64,000 nucleotides of DNA, taken from assembly GCF_003171515.1 (NCBI RefSeq), contig NC_089390.1, positions 4,464,001-4,528,000 of the forward strand, written 5' to 3'. The position numbers were made by a program, and so were the translations under genes. Below are positions 37,237-49,223 of the stretch, one piece after another. This stretch comes from Pyrenophora tritici-repentis. Lineage: Eukaryota; Ascomycota; Dothideomycetes; Pleosporales; Pleosporaceae. Under the pieces are notes generated by a model that saw only the letters and a program-made list of their open reading frames with translations, had not been told where the DNA came from and searched no databases. Each line of letters begins with the position of its first letter. The stretch's first letter is position 1.

Positions 37237-39906
37237 GTCGAGAGAAGTACCGGCTGCACGTCGCTGGGTGCGAAAAATACGGGGTGGTGGTGGTGGTGTT
37301 CGTGCTGGTACGTGTTCAGAGGTTCGGCGAAAGAAAGCTGTCGCTTGCCGCTTAAGATGGGACCCAGGGCTACCTACGTAGGTGTCTACTGCGAAAAAAC
37401 AGGCAGGCAAGATAATTGAGAAGAGAGAACGAAAGAAGGAAACATGCAATATATGACCCAAACAAAAGTGGCAGGGAACTAAACAAACCTTGTCTGAGCA
37501 CACCTGGACGCTGGGTACATACTGGTACAGAGACAACGCGCTTCGCGTCGCCCCCGCGTCGCAACAATAGTTGCACAGGCACTACACCATTCATGGTCAG
37601 AATAGCTGAGCGCTGTTGCATACCGTTTTCCACAGACACATGAAGACGTGTATGTACGTGGCCATGTATCCACCAACCAAGCCCCGGAGGTCATTCCTTT
37701 TGGTGGATTCATGTTCAATAGAAGATGCCGGGGGAAATCCAGCTATTGACGTCATTGGGTAGATTGGACTTTAGTGCGACAGGAGGCCCCGCTGAAAGCC
37801 GCCGCTTTGAGATTAGCGCCTTCTGATCACACGAAACCGCTACAGGCCAGGAGACGGCGACGACGCGACTTCAACCCAACTTTCGATTTTTCATCATCAT
37901 ATCAAATGTTTATTATAACTACATGGCTTCTATGAGCGATGTACTATTCTGACTTTGCGCTTATCGGCCATCTGTCGTATACATGGCCAGCTGACCCAGC
38001 GCCTCCTTCTCCAACAGAGACTTGAATGGACGCTGATCATCACATGGATGGATAAGATCGCCTGTGCGTGCTTGCCAAGGACGTACGACAAGGGATAACA
38101 AGGGGTAGAATCTTCACGAAGAGAGCAAAGAGAGCCATTTGTAGAAATCCCTTGTACTTATTTGCCGATATGGCAATTGCCAGGTTCTACACATGACCTG
38201 TCCTTGCCATATCACACGACTTGGAGGTTCTAGTTAACCCGGCCAATGAGCGCCATCGCCCAAACTCTAAAAAGGAAAGAGAGCATTCGCCAAGGCGGTG
38301 ACCGGCTCTTTATAGTGCGCAAGTATCGCCGCGGCTAAGAGATATTTTTGACATCAGACTATCGCTTTGATGTGGAGGAGAAGAGAAGGAAATATTGAGG
38401 TGCGGTTTGGATTAATCCCGCCGCTTCGCTATCATCGACGCATAAGAGCAGTAGAGCTTGCCAGAGGCATCGAAATGAAAAGATAGCCCAGCCGTCGTTG
38501 AGAAGGAGCAAGAAGAGGGTACCACCGCCAGTCATCTAGGACTCCGTACTGGCTTTGTATTCCCCAACAGGAGTGACTTCAAGCTACCTAGGTAGTTGGT
38601 CGTTGTATCTCCTGGATGTACTATAACATCTCCTATACCACTTGGATACATGCCTCTAGGACCCCGACACACTATCGTCGGCCGGGACACCAGACAAGAC
38701 GGAGTCTTGCATACACTCGACTTAGCTGTCACTACGATGAGAATCAGAAGTAAAGTCAAGAGAGGAGGTGGGAGACGCGACGACTGAAAATTCCCTATAG
38801 ATTGCGGACAACTGACCTAATGGCAGTGCGCCTACTTCTGGTCACCATTTCACCATCGCTCTCTTGGTATGCCAATGAATGATAGACTTTACGTATAGTT
38901 CTATTTTTCGCACCTCCCCGCCCATCAAGGCCAAGTAGAGAACTCGGCGCATGCAGCTCACGTAACTGCAACTTGCTGAATAATACAAGAGCATGTTTTG
39001 CTAGTCAACTACTTCATTTAAGATATTATGGGCTTAATACGACGTACAAAAGCAACTACAAGCTGAGTGACGGTACTTGTACCTCCAAAATGTCAAGTAG
39101 CGGGTCCTATCCGAAGAGCTGCGGCTGAGACCTCAGCCTCCACGTTACTTCCACACACTACCCCGCGTCTCACTCATCTGAAAGCAACATCAAAACCACA
39201 CCGTCAATCAACAACGCCAAGAACATCAGCATGCATGTAATTATAGCCGCATATTCGTCAGCTCCGCCAATCACACGTCCACTGCCGCCAGAGTGGCTGT
39301 GGCTGTGGATCGCCGTGTAAACCGGTTACTAACCCTTCCAGGTAAAAGCCATCGGAGCAAACATACAGTATGTATACTGCGGAAACGTGGCGTCAGATTA
39401 CTTCCCCTCCATGTCGAAATTCCCTCAGCCGCTCGCTTGAAAGCGCGCCTGACTGCATCCCGCACCACCATTTTCGTCTCGGCAGGCTCGACCCGCCTCC
39501 ACTAAACCGCGCAAGTGGTGAGACCTGACGAGACAGCAACGGCGACGTCGAAATTGATTGTACGTAAAAAATCTCGAGATGGGCTGAGTTTGCTAACGAG
39601 ATGGTTGCTGACGTTGGCCTTTTTTGAACTTACTAACGTTGCTGAGCTCGCGCAGTCTCACGACGTGGCATTGGGGCAATGCTGGTATACGAGTATCACG
39701 AGCTTCTCATATGAGGCTGGATGGGGAGGCAGAAATGGGTATAAGAGAGGGTGGTTCTGGGTGGAATGCAAGAATATCTCATAGCATCACAACAACTCAT
39801 CTACAAGAATAACATCTTCTTCACATCTCCATACTTCAATACCTCACTTCACCACCACCCCCTCCTTACAACACCCAAACCAACCCAAACCAACCCACTA
39901 CACAAC
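37237..39906. other. 2.7-kb intergenic region
   Basis: No supported gene on either strand. The first part holds the upstream region of the 701-aa gene. The last 100 bp before 39907 is a CAACC/ACACCC-rich leader with a TATA-like TATAAGAGAG at 39740, fitting transcription of the secreted-protein gene that follows. Confidence 0.5.
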
Positions 39907-40301
39907 ATGAAGCCCTCAACCATCCTCGCTACTCTCACCACCTTTGCCGCCACCACGCTCGCCGCGCCCTCCCTCCCCCCGCGACGCCCCCGTAGTCTTC
40001 AAAGTCCAACTCTCAAACGACCAAAGCGGCAAAAACGCAAACGTCGACATCATTCCCAACACGGGCGCCAAAACCTTCGACCAACTCTTCGGCTCCGCTT
40101 TTGGCAACCCTGTCCTCGCTACCTCGCTGCAGGCCGTTACCCCCCGGCGCGGGTGGCAACAATGTGCGCTGCGTGGTACGCAACCCGGCTGTTTACGGGG
40201 ATATCTATCTGAATGCTTGGAACACTTTTGTGGATTTGGATGTGACGAGTGAGGCTAGGCCGATGGATGTTACGGCGTTTACTATTGAGTGTAGTTTGTA
40301 G
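39907..40301 (+). pseudogene. Small secreted protein gene with two +1 frameshifts
   Basis: The start codon at 39907 opens a clean signal peptide (MKPSTILATLTTFAATTLAA). The conserved-looking protein then continues in the second frame (APVVFKVQLSNDQSGKNANV onward) and later in the third (GGNNVRCVVRNP to a stop at 40299-40301). Each shift coincides with a run of six C: 39975-39980 and 40140-40145. One C fewer in each run would restore a single frame of about 130 residues; no intron could explain them. The mature product would have only two cysteines and a beta-rich look. Either the gene is inactivated, or both are length errors in C homopolymers; the latter seems quite likely. Family not recognised. 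Confidence 0.6.
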
Positions 40302-41063
40302 ATGGGTATGAGGGAGTTTGGAGGGGTGAGCGGGTTGATGGATGAGGCTGTGAGAGGTTATCCTAGGACGGTCCTTTTTTGTGGGTATTGGGCATAGCGA
40401 GTTGGAGTACTTGTCTTTCTTAAAGATTGTCCGAGTTTCTGCATGTACACATTCATTTATCGTGGACGATGGGGATTATTAGACAGTATTGGTAGTTCAT
40501 AATGCCACTCTTTTGTGGGTTTGAAATCATTTGTTTTACCACGTTGCCTCTCTCATTTGTGTATCTGGTTTATTTGGATAGCGAAAGTGGTGGATGGTTT
40601 GTGAATGTGTTTTGTAGACATGTACATTACACGCTTAAAGTATACGTCGTATAGCAACAGAATAACAAACTTGATGACTAGCTATGGTAGGGGTTATGAG
40701 ATGATGTAAAAGATCAGCCGGGAGTTCTCGGATACACTGGGATTTGTAGTATTATTTTGCTGTTCATCGCTCCGACTATCAAGGGACATGCCCACTTTCC
40801 ACGGCCAGACAACCGCATCAGAGTTTCAGGCGTCCTTCATCTTTCTCCCAATCAAACTCTACCAGACAATCCACTTCTCGAAGTACACCTTTTCGCCCCG
40901 AATTTCCCAGCTTCCGATGTTTAATATCACCCGTTTTATTGAGTTGTCACCACAGAGTCCATCAAATCCACATCATAATGCGGGAGTTCAGCTGCTAACC
41001 CTTGTAATTCATGGATGGTCTGTGAAAAGCCATCAGAGGAATTAAAAAATCGATCATTATCGG
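40302..41063. other. Intergenic, no gene seen
   Basis: About 760 bp between the frameshifted secreted-protein gene and the MITE. AT-rich, no coding exon recognised. The last 8 bp (41056-41063) are the MITE target duplication. Confidence 0.5.
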
Positions 41064-41191
41064 CAGACTCCGCAACAATCAATCGGATCGGCATGATTGA
41101 TTCCTATCTAGGTTAAAGGCTGCCTAATGAAGTAATTCTTTAACCTATATAGGAATCAATCATGTCAATCGATTGATTGTTGCGGAGTCTG
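41064..41191. mobile_element. 128-bp palindromic hAT-type MITE
   Basis: A near-perfect hairpin. The left arm starts CAGACTCCGCAACAATCAAT and the right arm is its reverse complement, with about 54 bp on each side matching at roughly 90 percent and a loop of about 20 bp. The element is bracketed by an exact 8-bp duplication, ATTATCGG (41056-41063 and 41192-41199). CAG ends and 8-bp duplications are marks of the hAT superfamily. It has no coding capacity and would need a transposase in trans. Its ends do not match those of the hAT element at 50.4-53.1 kb, so that transposase is probably not its source. It lies exactly at the 3' end of the RING gene. Confidence 0.9.
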
Positions 41192-41192
41192 A

Positions 41193-41834
41193 TTATCGGC
41201 TCATAAAAGCCCCATTCAGCGAAACTCCAATATCCATGGAGGCTCGAATAGCTCGGTCATTATGTAGACGTGCCACATGACGAGATACATCATCACCATG
41301 CTGAAGCTCGTCGTGGATTTCCTTGGCACGACGCTCCACTATTTTGAGTACTGGAAGAATGTCTCTAGTAGTCGTGCGTCTATTAGAGATGATGTCTTCG
41401 ACCATATCTAGATGCTCTAGAGCTTGTGCAAGGTGGCCGTTTGCCATTCTGTGGTACAAATCCTCCTCTTGCCACACCGTTGACCGTGTTTCGTGTGTCG
41501 TCGGTCGTGGTTCTGGTTGCGCCTGAACTGGTGGCAGGTTTGCTGTTGAAGATGTGTTGGTAGAGGCAGTCACTCGCGTATACCATGCTCGTTTGCATTG
41601 CGGGCATGTGTTGTTCTGTCGACTCCCACTGTTGAGGTATCTTTCGAGGCACTCTTGGCCAAAGCGATGGTAACAGTTGTTTACGAGCACAGTGACTGCT
41701 TGGTGTGATTTGTCATATGTTTCTTGACAGATACAGCATATTTCGCCGGGGCATGCGGTTGGAAGCGGGACTATTTTTGTTGTCCTAAAGTCCTCCAATG
41801 TGCCGATTGCGGGACTGTCGACTTCGTTAGCCAT
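41193..41834 (-). CDS. RING-finger protein, probable E3 ubiquitin ligase
   Basis: A single-exon ORF of 213 residues. Residues 33-80 form a RING: C33-x2-C36, then C54-x-H56, C62 and C77-x2-C80, with LERYL between as in the E2-binding face. The usual fifth ligand between H56 and C62 is replaced (HRFGQEC, Gly where Cys or His is expected), a variant seen in other fungal RING proteins with CGHxFG cores. After a Pro/Thr-rich linker, residues 115-205 are helical with an Arg-rich segment (YHRMANGHLAQALEHLDMVED, ISNRRTTTRDILPVLKIVERR). No membrane segment. Substrate unknown. The stop codon TAA is inside the 8-bp target duplication of the adjoining MITE, so the MITE forms the start of its 3' UTR. Confidence 0.8.
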   Translation of the reverse strand: MANEVDSPAIGTLEDFRTTKIVPLPTACPGEICCICQETYDKSHQAVTVLVNNCYHRFGQECLERYLNSGSRQNNTCPQCKRAWYTRVTASTNTSSTANLPPVQAQPEPRPTTHETRSTVWQEEDLYHRMANGHLAQALEHLDMVEDIISNRRTTTRDILPVLKIVERRAKEIHDELQHGDDVSRHVARLHNDRAIRASMDIGVSLNGAFMSR

Positions 41835-43506
41835 GTTAACATCCGAAGATTCTGGAAGATGTATACCTTGACGGGGCTGTAGAGTAGCTCGACGACATGT
41901 CGGCGGTATGCTGTGTGGTATTGATGTTCACTGTAAGGGGCAGATGCTGTGCTTGGGGATCGGAAAAGTGGTATTATTTGCGACTTCCGGAAGCGAAGAT
42001 GCAGAGAACCAAGCGAGTTCCCTGGACATAATAATACGCGTCATTCTTATGCTGGCAGGAGTCCCTGACTGAACCCTTGGTGCACACAACCGAATAGTAA
42101 CCATGGTCGAGATGACTCTTGGATAAAAACATCTCCGCATCACATAAGGCTTTATTACCTACTGATGAAGGCGTTACATATGCGCGCATACAACGATAAA
42201 AGTACATGTGCTGTACACATGTACGAACCGTCCTAGCACCTAAGGCCATCTGGCCATTTCGCTCAATATGGTACAATCGACCAATATCAGAAGCCAGAAT
42301 GGTCTAGATGAAGTCACTGGTACGCAGAGATGCGTGTATTCTCAGTGGTGACGAAGAGTGTGGTAGACGACGTTCGATGGTTCGCCTCAGCGCCAGGCCC
42401 AGGTACAATGTATAGAGGAATTGCGTAGGCAGATATGTGACCATGACGGGATCTAGGATCACCATAGGGTCAATACACTTTGCATGCTATTGAACGCTTA
42501 ATAATCCATTCAGGGTTTTCGATAACGTGGGATTTCAGTAAACATGTCAGCTCGATGCTGCCAGCCTTTCCGCCAGCAGTTCACGCGATCTCGACGCAGG
42601 GGCATCTGGGGAAAATTTCGATCCCTCGCTTCCATTGGGCAGACAGTCATGAATATGACATCTGCAGCACGACTACGTGTCAAACTCGAGGGCGATGCGA
42701 TGCGATGGTTGCCAATTGAGGCGGTGCGTTGTCGCGACGAAACTTCACTTGCGCTCGCGTTCCGTCCAATCACAGGCGGGCTGCTCCTGCGTCACTGGGG
42801 CGGAGCTTCAGCCGCCTCATCATCAGCACCCGACAACGCCTCTACACATGTCGCCATCTAATTCCCTCTTTCGCACGCATATACCGGGTTTGGGATAACG
42901 TGGCACCAGTACGGCTGCTGCATCTTGCGTTGTCAGTTTCCGCCGATCAATACAAGACTGACACGGCCCCAAGTACTATGGCAGGCACTCTTTGTCCCAT
43001 CATCCCTCTTCAAGCTTCCCCTCCCTAATTCCAGCCCTATCAAATACGGCCATTGGCATGTTTCTTCGATTCGTTTAGACCAGGTTCTAGAGCCGATGAG
43101 TTTTGCCATCGGCTCTTGTCGGGCAGAGTGCCACCAGGACATGAACACATGACGCAAGCGTACTGCAGCAATCCATGGAGAAAGCCAAATAACAACAGTG
43201 AACAGGTAAATTTGAATTGATGTTAATGATACATCTTGATCAACCCGGTTCGACAGAAAAATCGCGGCCGCAGTGGCCGCCTTCTGGAAAAACCCGACAA
43301 CGCCTAACCCAAGACATGAAGGAGTCGTAAAGAAACATATACCGTTATTTCATCAATCAGAATCCACCCACAGATGGCATGCACGCTAAACAAATTGATA
43401 AGTGGGAGATCGAGCTCGCCGAAAATACGGGGTATAGGGCAAATGCTTTTCGGGCCGCTCGATTGTGGCGAAGAAGAAGAAGAAGCCACAGCTGGCCTGT
43501 CCGTCA
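41835..43506. other. Intergenic, no gene seen
   Basis: About 1.7 kb between the RING gene (minus) and the 3' end of the 97-aa gene (minus). No ORF with coding character or supported splice structure was found. Confidence 0.5.
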
Positions 43507-43900
43507 TCATGTGCTTCGGCGTATTCGTTGATTTATTGGAATAGGCGCATTTACGAAAACGTTCGATTCGTTTGCGATGCGGGACTGCTTCTCTTCGTAC
43601 TCGAGGGAAGACATCTTCAGGTCGTCGATTTGTGCCTATCCAATCAGCTCTTGTTCGCCATGCCATGGAAAGCTCAAAGTACCTTGGTCAAGGGGGGTCC
43701 AATCGTTGTGATCAAGAAGCCATCGCGTCCCTAAAGGTCACATCAATACCCCGTTCTCGTCACTGGTAATGGCCGACAAGTACCTGGAAGGTGTACGGTC
43801 GAACGATGGCATCCGGCCCACAATGATAGCGGATCTCGTTTTGGATGACGGCTCTTGAGATGCCGAAGCCTGGGACGAAGTAGGAGTTGGGCACCGCCAT
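43507..43900 (-). CDS. 97-aa three-exon protein of a fungal family of unknown function
   Basis: Three small exons, 43900-43784 (39 codons), 43730-43683 (16 codons) and 43635-43507 (42 codons and stop), all phase 0, with GTACTT donors and TTTAG/GATAG acceptors. The N-terminal segment SYFVPGFGISRAVIQNEIRY then HCGPDAIVRPYTFQ, followed by GRDGFLITTIGPPLTKAQID and the helical DLKMSSLEYEEKQ, has the look of a short protein family I recall as widespread in dothideomycetes (PGYGISRxVIQ ... CGPxAxVRPYxYQGRxGYL ... PLTKxQIxDLxxxSxxYE). No signal peptide or membrane segment. Its function is not known to me. The gene is easily missed because no single exon exceeds 130 bp. Exact phase-0 joining of all three exons supports it. 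Confidence 0.75.
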
Positions 43901-46900
43901 GATGTTTAACTTGCAACAGTCACGATGAAGAGGTGTTATGGGGCAGCTATGGTATGTGTTCGTGCGTTGATGGTACAGGGAGGAGGTTGGGCACGCCGAA
44001 AACTTATACACATACCGACAGCCTTGCAGGTCGACTCTCGGTTACCTACAAATATCTACACCGGACCCTCTCCGGATGAAGATGTGATGCGTCGATTGCA
44101 ACCAAGTCCCGCGTTGGGCGTGGACGCACTGATGCCGTTCGCCTCATTGTTCGCCCTACGAAGCCCAACCGACGCCATTGGGCACCGAGTAAGACCGACG
44201 TGGAGCACTCTCTCAATCAACCACTCACAAAATTTCCCCTGCATTACCTGGTATGTCTGGCATACTCGACGCACTACAACCGTTTGGCAATATGCCTCAT
44301 GTCTCGGCGCTAATGCCAGGCGCAGCCAACGCAACTGCCACGTCTACAGTGTAAAGGTCATTTCGAACGACTGCGCATGCTTTAAGACGATCTCTTTGCC
44401 ACCGCAATCTCAAACTAGTCTTGCCGTATGCTTTCTTTTCACTACACCTTCCTGCAAAGGCCCAAGTCCAGCAGCTGATGTTGTCCAAGTGCAAGAATCT
44501 TGCGCGTAAAACCTCTTGGCTGCAAGATTGTACGCCGATCACCACCACCCGGGTTGGCTTCCGCCATCGCGACCAGCGTGTCACTCCACGGTAACCGAAC
44601 TGAGGAATTTCCAGCAAGTCGGTGTTGGAGAATTTGTCCACTTTTGCTTCACCGCTAGGTCCGGCAAGCGAAGGATGCGAGCATGGTAAGGAGATCCCTT
44701 CCACCACACACGCCCTGGGTATGAGTGCATCAACCACAAGACTAGACCAAGGCGGAACTAGCCAGAACCCGTATCACCGCATTATTCGCCATATCATTAG
44801 CTTATCCACCGACCGTACCCAGGTACTTGGGCTTCTTCTACGGAAGGCCAAAGCAGCGCCGGCATAAAGTGGCGAGTATACACAGCTTATCTGTGAGGCG
44901 AGCCTGGATTACCCCGCTTGTCGTCGACGACGATCTGCTTCGACACTACTACTACCAGAAGGACCCGGATTGCGAGTGTAGCATCGGTGGCTCAAAACAT
45001 ACCCCATCCCACCCTTTGACGGTAACATGGATGTGAGGCTGTTCGATTACGAGTGCCCACCACCTTTCTTCCTTCCGGGCTTCCGGGACAGAACGCCTTC
45101 CCAAGCTATCGTGGCTCGGCAGACTATCCAGCATATTGGAACTGTAATTTCGACCAAAGATGACCACCCTAATGCAATTGAGCAGGAAGTCTCGGCTTTT
45201 AGGAGAGCCGATTGAGTTGCGTACACGTGTGCGATTACACGAACATGTGCCCAATGCCCAATATTCAAGCAGCCCACTTCGAATGCGGGAAGCGCCGTAT
45301 CATATTGAGACGGCTATCAGCTCCATGCGCCAGGCTTACCCCGCATGTTTCCAGATGCAGTCTCCCATAAGCCAACTCACCATGCATGATTCGTCAAATG
45401 GTATCATCAAAGCCGACGTCATATCTTCCCTTTGGAAGCAATAACCACGACACAGCAGATATTATGAGAAGAAGGCGGAGTTGGTGTTTCGGGGGGTTCA
45501 AGCATCGCAAGGGTGACCTTGCGAGGAAAGTGTCACACCACGCCTCAATTATATGGAAGTCAACTTGGCCGAGTAAAAGTAAGACAGCATGGCGCAGTCC
45601 GCGGCATTTGGTAGTCCGCCGTGGGCGCAAATATGGGGCGCGACTCTTGACTGCAATCATGCAAGAAGGTCAAAAGTACTTGGTTTGTTTGGGATAACTG
45701 TACCACGCTTATACAACGAATAGCAGCTCAGCGCTTGGTTCTAATGCCAGTTTTCAGGTACGATGCCCACTTTCGGTTGAGCCTTGCATGTCTGCCCAAC
45801 CACCGATATCCTGAAGCTACAGATGGATAAGAAGTAACGCGCTACACCAAAACGCCAATGAATCATGGTCTGTTAGAGATGGTACTGTAGCAGGCTATGC
45901 AACCATCGTAGCAAGTTTACCAAATCCTTTACCAGGTCAGAGCATGTATTACTCCCCTAATGCAGCTACAACGATGTGGTCTCCACTCTTCCGATAATGG
46001 AACAAGTGTGCTTGTATCACCAAGAACCCATCGTGACATAGCTGGTTAACAGGTGTTTATTCTTCGCAATAATCGCTGCATACGGCTTTTCTGGTAGTCG
46101 TTGCCTTACTAGATGTGAACAGACGGACTTGAGTATGGTGCTGGTCTTAGTCGAAGCCATGGTACATACCAGGTTAATCCTGGAAGGAGAACCCGGAACA
46201 AAAGCTGTGATAGACACATGAACCAACGGTATGGTCCTGCACCAGCCTTTCACATCTTCCGGTCAGCTACACTGCCAACGTGACGCCTCACAAGGACCGC
46301 AAAAAACACGGTCAAGTTTCCACAACCAGTCGCCCGCCTTATTCACTAATATCAACAAGGGATATTTTCTTCCGGTGGATACCCGAACAGCCTCAGCTGC
46401 TTCACTATCTCGATCACAATACTGCCACGACATACGATCAAGGATATCCGGACCCTCAGCACACCGTAACTACGAAACACACTTTACGCTTCACCCAACG
46501 ATTGGCTCTGATGTTCCAGCACTGCCACATGAAGAGGAGGAAGAAATGACTCGGTTTCAGAAATCAACCAGAATCTTCGACGCATGCATCAGCACATGCT
46601 TACAAGACGGCGATAAGTCAGCAAAACACGTGTGCAATAACGCTTACCTACCACTAGCCAAACTCTCAAAGGCCCGCGTGAACCACAGATCTATCGTACA
46701 ACCATCCTTGATCGTGCATGTCATTCGGCTACGGCAAGCGCCGGAAAATGCTAATTGCCCCCCCTCCCCCCTCCATTGATGTGGATCATCGATCACGCAC
46801 GGAGCATTACCAAGGCTTTTTTTTCGTGGCTGGGATTTTCCTACCGTACGTACACCCATCTCACGTAAAAAAACCCGAAATACACTCAGGATAAACCCCG

Positions 46901-49223
46901 TTCCCATGTCGTGGGGCGGCTGGAGAGGGGGTTGTTGTGGCCGAAAAGTGAGGCGCGACAGAGGCGGGTGTCCGGAAGTGGGATTTTTGACTATGCCGAT
47001 TGCGGCGTGGGTGTGTGCTGAGCATGGAGGGTTGACCGCTTTTTTTTCAAGACACGGATTTTGGTCTTTTGTATGGGGGGTGGCTTTCTATACTCGACGA
47101 GTTTTGGACTGATATGTGAGGTGGTGAGAGTGTCTGGGCGAGTGCAATGTACACAGGGTTACTGTTTAGTGCTCCCAGGGGCTTAGTTTGCCGACCAATA
47201 GACTGAGGGGGTAGATTACGTTTTGGCTGGAGACCGATATCCGGCTAGTAGTCGACGGCGGCTCCTTTTCCCACTGGTGGAGATGACCAGCAAGGCAGTG
47301 TAGGTGTACCTGATGTTAGGGGGGGGGGAGGGGTTGGCAGCTGTGAAGTCAGATGGTCAAAGCTTTTGATTCGCTGCTGAGGGAAAATGGGGCGAGACCA
47401 GGTATGTCGATCTCCAGAGTTTTGTCGATGCGGACCCGCTTTGAGGCTTTGCTCGGTGTAGACGCGCGACATGTCCATATTCTGGCGTGTTGAGGCTTAT
47501 GAAGACGAACCTCTTTTGGTGGAGTTGAGTCTTGTATAAAGTCTCCTCGCACGTCTTGCACCTTAGTAGTCAGACCCAAGGCTTGTGCTATATAGACAGT
47601 GGATATTTAGAGGCCCATGCAGAGAGATTGGATAGCCAGTCCTTGTTTGGATTGATGAAAGGATAGATTGATTGGCAAAAGGGGTTTACTGTACTCTACA
47701 ACGAGTTATGCTTGATGTATACGGCTATTCAACGCAATTTGTTTATACTAATGTACGTGTAGACAATGATGGTCAAGATAGACGCACGTGTCTATAGACT
47801 CGCATCTTATCAAGTGTATGTATTGTGGTAGAGGGATAGCCTCAATAGTCAGAAGAGAGGCTGCCGACCCGCAATCGGTAGAGAGTAGAGAACAAGAAGG
47901 TATCCGAACAATAAACGGTAGTATTAAGAATGGTGTACGATAACTGATCCGATGATGTCGAGCTTCTCCTCGCGGAGTCGCCCTAAAATACTCAACCCTA
48001 GCGCCGATTACCTAACGCCGAACACGTGACAAGCTACTACACCACAGTATATAGCGTGTATTTTCAAATTGCCTTTTTTTGTGCGGGCATACACGTTAAG
48101 CTACCCTGTATATCTAAAGACCGACGATTCAACAAAGCTGTGCGTACCTACTACTCTAACCCTTCCCCACCTTATAAATCCCGTAGTTATACACTACGGC
48201 TATAAACAAAAAACTGTAATCCTTGCTCTAGACATTATCACAATCCGCGCTTACTTCCCCATCAACCCTAACTATCTCCTTCCCCCCTCCCGTACAAAAC
48301 CCCGTATCAGCGCTCATACAAAAGACAGTGGAAGCAGTCTGAGCGGATAGTCACATGTGAAGCATGGTCTAAGGGTTGTGAGTGTGGTGGATTGGGTTGG
48401 ATTTGTGGAAGTGGGGGTAGTATAAGGTTGTGGGATGTAGGGGTTAGATGGGTGCGGGAGTGGGAAGGGGAAGGGAAGGAGGGGGTAGGGGTAGGGTGTG
48501 TGGTTAGGAAAGGGAGAGGGAAGATCGGTGTGGGTGTATAGAAGGAGGGGGAAGGGTGTGGGGTTAGAGAAGGGAGGAAGCAGGTGTTGTGGTGATGAAT
48601 AGGATTTGCTATCTGGAATATATAGACGGATGGAGAGTTGTAGTAGAAGATGGAGTTAGATTCACTCTAGAAAATGGGTTTAGACACCACTACACAGAAC
48701 ATATACTCATATACCACAACCCGTCTTCCAACCAACCAACCCCACCCCACCCCCACCGCCCAAACAATTAATTACCACATGCTGTTTGCGGTCCTAAGCG
48801 ACATATTCACGAGCCCAGACACGATCTTCGTCTGCGGGCGTGTGGGGAATACGAAGCTTACGAGCAGTCCAGCCCAATGATACAATCGCCTACCAAACCC
48901 AACATGGCGACCGATAACCAGCGCAAAAAAGGACGTCAGATGCAATCAATGCCCCGTTTTGTTCTGTCTGAGCAGGCGCGAGTGGACCTTTGGATTTGAT
49001 TCGAGTGTTTGCTGCTTGCGATGATGTGTTGGGAAGACTGGCGAGATTGCGTTCTCGTATATGGGATGGCCTCCAACCAGATATGAGAACCAATAAAACG
49101 CATTGACTAAACGAGAATCTTGACTGTGTGGTTAAGAAGGATTCTGTTGTTGTTGTGGTGAGATAGAAGTACTTGCACGCAACGGACTGTCTCTACCAAT
49201 AACCCTCATTACTGCTACATATC
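43901..49223. other. 5.3-kb gene-poor region
   Basis: No convincing gene. The longest ORFs (194 codons at 43925, 182 codons at 46231) are compositionally random. From about 47630 to 48300 the sequence is noticeably TA-rich (many TAC, TATA, CTA), as left by repeat-induced C-to-T change, and 47870-48020 has the look of a decayed repeat, but no paired ends were found. A G-rich homopurine run lies at 47320-47335, and simple GGGTAGG/GAAGGG-rich sequence at 48400-48560. Confidence 0.45.

Noticed and set aside
41064..41191. MITE as a deletion derivative of the hAT element at 50.4 kb
   Set aside because: Terminal sequences differ after CAG (ACTCCGC versus TGATCGG), so it belongs to another hAT family.
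43925..44509. 194-codon plus-strand ORF
   Set aside because: No coding character and overlaps the promoter of the better-supported 97-aa gene on the other strand.
46231..46779. 182-codon plus-strand ORF in the gene-poor region
   Set aside because: Composition looks random; no leader, motif or intron structure.
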